From NCBI GenBank assembly GCA_013433145.1, contig CM024173.1, forward strand, positions 3,706,101-3,770,100: a stretch of DNA of 64,000 bases, read 5' to 3'. Position numbers and translations under genes: made by a program. A model generated the notes under the pieces. That model had not been told where the DNA came from. It worked only from the letters and a program-made list of their open reading frames with translations, and searched no databases. Source of the stretch: Ascaris suum. Taxonomy: Eukaryota; Nematoda; Chromadorea; Rhabditida; Ascarididae. How positions within the stretch are numbered: position 1 is the first letter of the stretch; each line of letters starts with the position of its first letter. Below, piece by piece: positions 62,536 to 64,000 of this stretch.

Positions 62536-64000
<1,465 letters not shown>

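Overview
The window is nuclear DNA from a nematode, most likely a clade V (rhabditine or strongylid-like) species. This rests on AT-rich sequence, phase-consistent multi-exon genes with introns from about 100 bp to about 2 kb, mostly TTTCAG-type splice acceptors, an astacin protease with a C-terminal ShK/SXC domain (a typical nematode NAS architecture), and splice acceptors shortly upstream of start codons that look like spliced-leader sites. No prokaryotic or viral genes were recognised. All gene models were read by hand: exon joins were chosen for splice signals, reading phase and remembered family sequence, not by alignment.

Layout. 1-540 holds three tandem copies of a ~181-bp unit carrying a tRNA-Trp(CCA) gene, one intact and two decaying. 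6.9-14.9 kb (minus) encodes an RFT1-like ER membrane protein in at least ten exons. 18.4-24.7 kb (minus) is a complete ten-exon LEO1 gene (Paf1 complex). 27.5-27.8 kb is a ~230-bp TA microsatellite. 28.7-29.0 kb (minus) is a small GC-rich ORF of unknown function. 30.9-33.9 kb (plus) is a six-exon gene I do not recognise. 36.8-41.1 kb (plus) is a complete six-exon PEBP-family gene with a GC-AG intron. 45.0-48.8 kb (minus) is a secreted astacin metalloprotease with an ShK tail.

53.3-64.0 kb is a run of four minus-strand genes: LSM3, MSS4/RABIF, a short MED9-like gene, and a Rab19/43-like GTPase cut off by the right edge. From memory, C. elegans has rab-19, mdt-9 and lsm-3 close together on chromosome IV (Y62E10A.9, .11, .12), so this looks like conserved microsynteny. 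Here an MSS4 gene, which encodes a chaperone/exchange factor for Rab GTPases, lies between LSM3 and the MED9-like gene.

The rest is intergenic or intronic AT-rich DNA with homopolymer C tracts and short direct repeats. No coherent new multi-gene system is evident. The best leads are the Rab with unusual G3/G4/G5 motifs, the PEBP with a GC-AG intron and altered ligand pocket, the rare GAG splice acceptors in RFT1, the unrecognised 333-aa gene, and the decaying tRNA-Trp array.
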